Of a DNA stretch of 64,000 nucleotides, positions 59,140 through 64,000 are shown one piece after another. The position numbers and the translations under genes are program-made. The notes under the pieces were generated by a model that saw only the letters and a list, made by a program, of their open reading frames with translations, was not told where the DNA came from and did not search any database. How positions within the stretch are numbered: the stretch's first letter is position 1; every line of letters starts with the position of its first letter. This DNA comes from Zoroaster sp. YZ-2022 (Eukaryota > Echinodermata > Asteroidea > Forcipulatida > Zoroasteridae), in contig CM055819.1 in NCBI GenBank assembly GCA_029582265.1, forward strand, positions 7,376,135 through 7,440,134, written 5' to 3'.

Positions 59140-59187
59140 CTTGTCCATGGCACAGTACTCGAAGAACAATGGATTTGGGCCATTCAT
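59140..59187 (-). CDS. Possible alternative first coding exon of UBE2O
   Basis: ATG at 59187 opens 16 codons, MNGPNPLFFEYCAMDK, ending exactly at a consensus donor 'gtaagt' in phase 0. The next downstream exon (57741) also begins in phase 0, so a transcript starting here would give a short protein holding only the UBC domain and C-terminus (about 258 residues). An in-frame stop lies just upstream of the ATG, so this is not an internal exon of the long form. No transcript evidence; the donor could be fortuitous. Confidence 0.3.
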
Positions 59188-59534
59188 GATCTATTGTGTC
59201 CACACACTGAAGCGCAAGGTCTCAAAAAGAAGCAGTGTAGTCTGGGAGACAATACCCGGCGTGTGTGAGAGAACTGTATCTCGCTCACGTGCCCTTAGCG
59301 TTTAGCGTGTTCTCCCCACACTGATGGTTCGCCTGCGTCTAGTGTAAGATTGCGTCTAGTTCTAGGAACTAGCTTCCCGCATCATGCGCCTAATCCCATG
59401 ATGCCCTACGGCAGGCAGGGCAGGGCAGGGTAGCAAAACTAACCATGCTCGTTGTGCATTTCGTGCATTTTGCACACAATCCCATGGAATATGTTAAAGC
59501 AGGCTGGCACACTTCATGTAGGTATTCGACTCCT

Positions 59535-59726
59535 GGGCCAATTTCATTGAGCTGCTAAGCAGAGAATTTTGCTAAGCAAATATTTTTGCTAAGCAATATA
59601 AAACAGACTACCAGCCAAAATGCATACAGTTTGTATGAAAGTTTGGCTGGTAACCAAAGAAATCCGCTAAGCAAGTTTTTCTGGTAAGCAATTTTGTCTG
59701 CTCAGCAGCTCCGTGAAATTGGCCCC
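59535..59726. mobile_element. MITE family M3 copy
   Basis: 'gggccaatttcattgagctg' pairs with 'cagctccgtgaaattggccc'. 192 bp, ending about 30 bp from the donor of the UBE2O exon at 59757. Confidence 0.8.
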
Positions 59727-59756
59727 AGGTTTACAATTTGCAAATATTGGTTTTAC

Positions 59757-59863
59757 CTCTCTCCGGATGGTTAACGAAAACTGTTTTGTGTCCTCGGGCA
59801 AGAAAACCACGCTGTGTGAGTTGAACTGATGATTCTCCATAACCTCTTCCATTAAGAAGAAAT
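59757..59863 (-). CDS. UBE2O: UBE2O exon before the UBC domain
   Basis: 107 nt, acceptor 'gctttcag', donor 'gtaaaa'. Two bases complete a codon, then FFLMEEVMENHQFNSHSVVF...LTIRRE, equivalent to the segment of vertebrate UBE2O that ends in FFxTVRKE just before the E2 fold. Phase agrees with both neighbours. Confidence 0.88.
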
Positions 59864-59909
59864 CTGAAAGCAATACACACAAGGCATCGCAATACATACG
59901 GAACTTTTT

Positions 59910-60034
59910 TCGGGCAACTCGTATCTGAACTGTCACTATGTGAGATTATGGTACAGGGAGAACCAACCCGATATTGGTTCTCCCTGCACCATAATCTCAC
60001 GTAGTGACAGTTCAGATACGAGTTGCCCGAAAAA
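59910..60034. repeat. Hairpin foldback, ~58-bp stems
   Basis: 'cgggcaactcgtatctgaac' at the left pairs with 'gttcagatacgagttgcccg' at the right, centred on 'ggttctccctg' and its complement. It lies about 45 bp upstream of a UBE2O acceptor site. Confidence 0.9.
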
Positions 60035-60154
60035 GGTTCTTTTCAGAACCTGTTACCTCACTTAGCGATAGTTGTGTTACCGCAAACCGAAATGATATCA
60101 ATACTCCACCATGCAAAGCCTCAAACTTTATATGGCATTAAATTACTTGTTTAA

Positions 60155-60773
60155 CCCTAACTCCCTAGGCCCATTTGCTTACACATAACATGAGTCCCTC
60201 CTAACTCCCTAGGCCCATTTGCTTACACATAACATGAGTCCCTCCTAACTCCCTAGGCCCATTTGCTTACACATAACCTGAATCCTTCCTAACTCCCTAG
60301 GCCCATTTGCTTACACATAACCTGAATCCCTCCTAACTCCCTAGACCCATTTGCTTACACATAACCTGAATCCTTCCTAACTCCCTAGGCCCATTTGCTT
60401 ACACATACCCTGAATCCTTCCTAACTCCCTAGGCCCATATGCTTACACATAACCTGAATCCTCCAAAATCCTTCAGTAGTAAAGCAAGCACATGACATGT
60501 ACATGTATGCGCACATGTGTTTCTAATCTGTGATACATGTACATGGCCAGGGACCTTCCCTGCATGCATGGAGCAATAAACAGTGTCCACTGACCCAAGC
60601 ACTGACCTTGCAATCACTACAACAAACATGGATGTACATGTACCATGGAAAGGCAAGTATGCCTAATAACCTCAATCCTTCAAAATCCTTCACTTTAGCA
60701 AAGAGCATGTAGCATGTAACCTCAATCCTTCACTTTAGCAAAGAGGATTTTGGAGGATTTGGGAAGGTTAGGG
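60155..60773. mobile_element. TTAA MITE family M4 with internal 44-bp tandem array
   Basis: TTAA at 60151 and 60774. Ends 'ccctaactccctagg' and 'ccttc...aaggttaggg' are inverted. From 60158 to about 60440 a 44-bp unit ('ctaactccctaggcccattt' + 'gcttacacataacctgaatc' + 'ctc') is repeated about seven times. The array unit includes the terminal repeat sequence itself. Confidence 0.85.
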
Positions 60774-60888
60774 TTAATATTGATTTTAATCTAAATATGT
60801 GCAGGAATGTTTTTGTTATTTATAATTTTTAAAATGATGAACAAATGAATAATGCAAAACTACTCAAATAAAATATTTAAATTCTTAC

Positions 60889-61517
60889 TATCACAAGCTT
60901 GTGCTGAGGCTGTTGGAGCCGTGTCCTCATTAGATGACTTAAGGCAGGTGTCTTGGTTGTCATGGTTATTTTCCTCCTGACCTCCTTTGACCTCGGGGTC
61001 ATCCTCCTTGGATGAAGCTGACGTCAGTTGGGATGTACGCTCCTTCTCCATGGGAGTTGAGGAGATGGGCTGGAGTTGTGCCGGGGAGGAGGTTGCTTTC
61101 GCTCTTTCATTTCCTGCTGTGGGTTCACGGCGACTATCGTCGGTCTGGGACTGAACACGGGTGTCTAGTTGGCAAACGTTGTCACTGGTAACCGTGCTCT
61201 TGTCTATATGATTTTCCTCACAAGCCGTTTCCCCTTGTTTATTAGTACCCGGGCCTAGACTTTGAGGAACACGGTTGGCTTCCACGACCTGACACAGCCC
61301 CGTCCGCTTCTCCAGGATGGAGTTGGCGCAGGAGTTGATCCGTCTCATCTTATCCTCCACAAGACTGAGGGCCGAGAGAGTCCGCTCGACCGTCGTCTCA
61401 TCTAGACCCTGGTAGCCTTCAGGGTCAGCTACTACATGGGGCTCCAATGGGATGGGATCCCCCATGGGGCTTGCTGATGATGACTTGGGGAGTTCTTGCC
61501 CATCACCCGGAAAACAG
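60889..61517 (-). CDS. UBE2O: UBE2O exon: acidic/Ser-rich linker
   Basis: 629 nt with phases fitting both neighbours (one base in, one base out; acceptor 'attttgcag', donor 'gtaaga'). After CFPGDGQELPKSSSAS it encodes GLDETTVERTLSALSLVEDK, a helical, probably coiled-coil segment (residues of about 50-75 of the exon). About 130 residues of polar, Ser/Glu/Asp-rich sequence follow, ending TASAQACD. In vertebrate UBE2O a coiled coil and a disordered acidic linker occupy this place. Sequence similarity here is weak; the assignment rests on order and splice phase. Confidence 0.82.
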
Positions 61518-62737
61518 CTGCAAAATGTAAAGTCACAAAAAAGTCATGAATCTTGTCACTTTTGGCAAGAATTGAAATGTTTTTGTGGCTTTAGAACAAA
61601 AGGAAATGTACTACGGAGTTAAGGCAAGTGTCTTAATAGAGGAATAGGAAACATCTAAACTGACTTCAGCTTCATCTGACTAGGAGGAGTGTGACCCCCT
61701 GAGGTCAAAGGAGGTCAGGAGGATAATAACCATGACAACAAAGTCATCTTGCCGAGTCAGCAGTTCAATTGGAATTAAACCCATATGCGGACAGTTGATA
61801 TTCAAGACGACGTCAGGAGATCGTATTGCCGACTGCAAAAGCCAATACTAAAACCTCACGGGCAAACGAGTGCTATGTTCAGCATGGTAGAGTCAGCACC
61901 TAAATCGTATTTGACAGCACTTCGTGTGTGCGTTCATTAGTTGTTGTCTGACTACATGGTATAGATAGTTTTCACTTGACCTCACACGGTACAAAAATCG
62001 GCCATCTTTTATACGGGCAACGACTACACATTTTTTGAATGCATACCTGTGTATTACGTGTAATCAATGCATGCGGCGCGTGGGCATTTCAACAAATTTC
62101 ATCCATTATTGATCAATGGAGCACTTTACAGAGTAGAAAAAGAAGTACACTCAATGCAGCTCAAAGACAAATCCAAGGTTGCCTGTAAAAATGGCATCTA
62201 TCGGGAACTATATATAGCAGGTTGGAACAGGGCTCCCACTGCCTAATCTACAGCTTTTTTAAATAGGTTTTTTTAAAGCAAAATATAGGTTATTATAGGT
62301 TTACCAAATACCGAAATATAGGCTTAAAAAATTGGCTATTTCCCGTGATTATGCAGTGTTAAGTAACAAGTTTTGGGTAAATTGCCTACCTTCTGAGTAC
62401 TTTTTGCAACAAAGTACATTACCCCATACCCTGTCCGGCAGAAAATCTAAGAGCGGTACACATGTTACAGTTTGGCTACTGTTTTGGCTTCATCTCTTTA
62501 TACTTAGGAAGTAATTTTTCTTCAAAGCCATGAGGATTTTAAGAGGAAGTTGAAAATGTGTTTTTATAGGTTAATATAGGTTTTTTGGGAGAAATAAATA
62601 AATTTTGAAATATAGGTTTTTATAGGTTTTTATAGGTTTCGCTGGGAAGCCTGTTGGAATACTTTTTTGGAGGTACATGTAATATGCTTCTGATGTTACA
62701 GAATTTCTTTTGACAAACTGAAAATCAATGTCAACAC
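61518..62737. other. UBE2O intron
   Basis: No exon or complete transposon seen. 'tataggtttttataggttt' repeats cluster at about 62255-62310 and 62560-62640. The stretch at 61690-61730 ('ctgaggtcaaaggaggtcag') resembles part of the neighbouring exon and may be a small duplication of it. Confidence 0.5.
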
Positions 62738-62881
62738 CTTGTTATGTTGTGCTCTTCACCAGATCCCGAGGCATCGCTTGCCGTTTCCCAGCTACTTGTG
62801 CATGAATGAGAGGAGTCGTGTAATTGGTCCTCGTCTTTCCAGTGACCATCATCATTGTCATTATCTGACCAATCAGTATCG
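62738..62881 (-). CDS. UBE2O: UBE2O exon: acidic DW-rich region
   Basis: 144 nt. Acceptor 'aaaggacag'. Reads DTDWSDNDNDDGHWKDEDQL...SSWETASDASGSGEEHNIT. The donor 'gtgttg' at 62737 is weak but gives the phase needed by the next exon. An alternative donor 'gtgaag' some 23 bp earlier does not keep frame. Acidic, Trp-containing WETAS sequence precedes the coiled coil in UBE2O proteins. Upstream exons lie beyond the window. Confidence 0.72.
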
Positions 62882-62966
62882 CTGTCCTTTGGTTAGAAAA
62901 CAAAAACGATGACTCAACAAAAAAAACAAAAAAATTGCATTCTATAAAAAACCATGTTAAAGCTAG

Positions 62967-63120
62967 GGACAATATTGTCACGATCAGAGCAGACTTTCGA
63001 AGGGGCATGGAATCGATGACCTAGTTTTAGAAACTCAGTGACTAAAAATAATATTCCACTATCACGTGCTGTCCTAGATAATAAGGCGCAATAAGATCAT
63101 ATTACTGTGGCTGCTGCATA
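62967..63120. mobile_element. MITE family M2, right end missing
   Basis: 'agggacaatattgtcacgat' and 'gggcatggaatcgatga' at the left. The copy breaks off at 'gctgctgcataa', where an ATT tract and the SINE begin. Confidence 0.7.
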
Positions 63121-63149
63121 AATATCATTATTATTATTTTTTTTGGTAA

Positions 63150-63513
63150 TCTTTGCCATGGTCGAACAGTTTAGTGCATCAGATTTGTGTTCTGATGGCT
63201 GAATCGTCAGAATGTGGGTTCGAATCCCAACCGCGACCATGGTACTTATGTCCTTGAGCAAGACACTTTACCATAATTGCTTCTCTCCACCCAGGGGTAA
63301 ATGGGTACCTGTGAGGGCAGAGTTGGTCGTTGTGTTTGATTGCCCATATGCGCTGAAATGGCAGCAATTGAGCTGTATACTCCCCAGGGAGCTGAGATGG
63401 TTTCAGGAATGATTGATGAGCCTGATGAGCAGGGGTAATAATAATTATAATGCGCCTTGAGCACCAGTTTGGCAGATACGTGCGCTATATAAGTCCACAT
63501 TATTATTATTATT
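63150..63513 (+). mobile_element. tRNA-derived SINE, variant head
   Basis: The body and ATT tail match the other SINEs. The head differs ('catggtcgaacagtttagtg', B box 'gggttcgaatccc') and has a degenerate A box, so this is a second subfamily with a different tRNA source or an older copy. Confidence 0.75.
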
Positions 63514-63524
63514 ACTAAGTGATA

Positions 63525-63750
63525 TACGCAGCTATTGGAACCAGACCAAATTCCCACACACAAAGTATGGTGGCTATGAGAGGCCACACAAATCGGGCAA
63601 AAACTTGTTTAAAACACAGTGGAAAAATTCCAATCGATCCAGCAGTTTTGGCTGCAATTGGACATCATTTCACAGCCACCCCCCCAAAAAAAACCCCCCC
63701 AGAAAACAAGAAATGCTGCTGCGCGGATCTGAGGTGACGCGTGCTGGGAC
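63525..63750 (+). mobile_element. MITE family M1, partial copy
   Basis: Contains 'acacaaagtatggtggctat', 'gaattccaatcgatcc'-like sequence and 'ctgaggtgacgcgtgctggg'. Ends are degraded. 63750-64000 shows nothing else. Confidence 0.65.
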
Positions 63751-64000
63751 CATAACTCGGGAATGCCTAGAACCTATTGGGAACACTGCCTGTTCCCATC
63801 AGGAAAGCACACTGTTCTCACTGGGAACATGGTGGCTTTACTTAATAGGAATACTGTGTTCTCAAAAGAAACAAAGGCTGTGTGTTTTCAGTTATTTCGG
63901 GAACCGGATACCGAAAATTGAAAATCTTTGGATATCTGGGTAGCCGTCAACAATTTTGTAAAAAACACTCCCGAATGTATAATATAACCAATAAGATCAC

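Overview
This is a window of nuclear DNA from an animal, most likely a marine invertebrate deuterostome (echinoderm-like; amphioxus or hemichordate not excluded). The evidence is intron-split genes with GT-AG borders, an alpha-2,8-sialyltransferase gene, a UBE2O gene, and dense transposon debris (Harbinger, hAT, piggyBac, mariner/Tc1, Academ-like, LINE and tRNA-derived SINE pieces). The species assignment is inference; no bacterial operon logic applies.

Host genes. Two genes can be read exon by exon, both on the minus strand. (1) An ST8Sia-type sialyltransferase lies at 14826 to 10590: three exons with matching splice phases, a predicted 347-residue type II membrane protein, apparently complete. 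(2) The C-terminal half of UBE2O, an unusually large E2/E3 hybrid ubiquitin enzyme, lies at 62881 to 36104: eight exons, the N-terminal part beyond the right edge. Its catalytic UBC domain is intact. Its last intron is about 18 kb and is filled with mobile DNA.

Layout. 1-7.9 kb: a recent palindromic (foldback) element of about 6.5 kb that I do not recognise. Its arms each carry a TATA/CCAAT-promoted 83-residue gene, large hairpins and GC-rich iterons. Its centre carries a zinc-finger/acidic gene, now frameshifted, preceded by a 1.1 kb array built from AP-1 sites (TGACTCA/TGAGTCA). The whole is bracketed by a direct duplication of about 550 bp of host DNA. 8-10 kb: Harbinger-like MITE, mariner with DD41D spacing, AT repeats. 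10.5-14.9 kb: sialyltransferase with MITEs and a SINE in its introns. 15-36 kb: no host gene seen; LINE, RT fragments, Tc1 pseudogene, minisatellites, a hAT MITE, a 2.6 kb foldback and a piggyBac-like element. 36-63 kb: UBE2O. Its last intron contains a second large inverted duplication (arms 36.35-38.77 and 48.25-51.17 kb) around a degenerate Academ-like transposon with an XPG/FEN1-type nuclease domain, then a hAT-like element and a decayed THAP exon.

The best candidate for something undescribed is the palindromic element at 756-7287 with its AP-1 array and its roughly 550 bp flanking duplication. Next is the inverted duplication inside UBE2O, whose two arms have acquired different transposons since duplication. 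Both conclusions come from reading by eye; no alignments or database searches were run.
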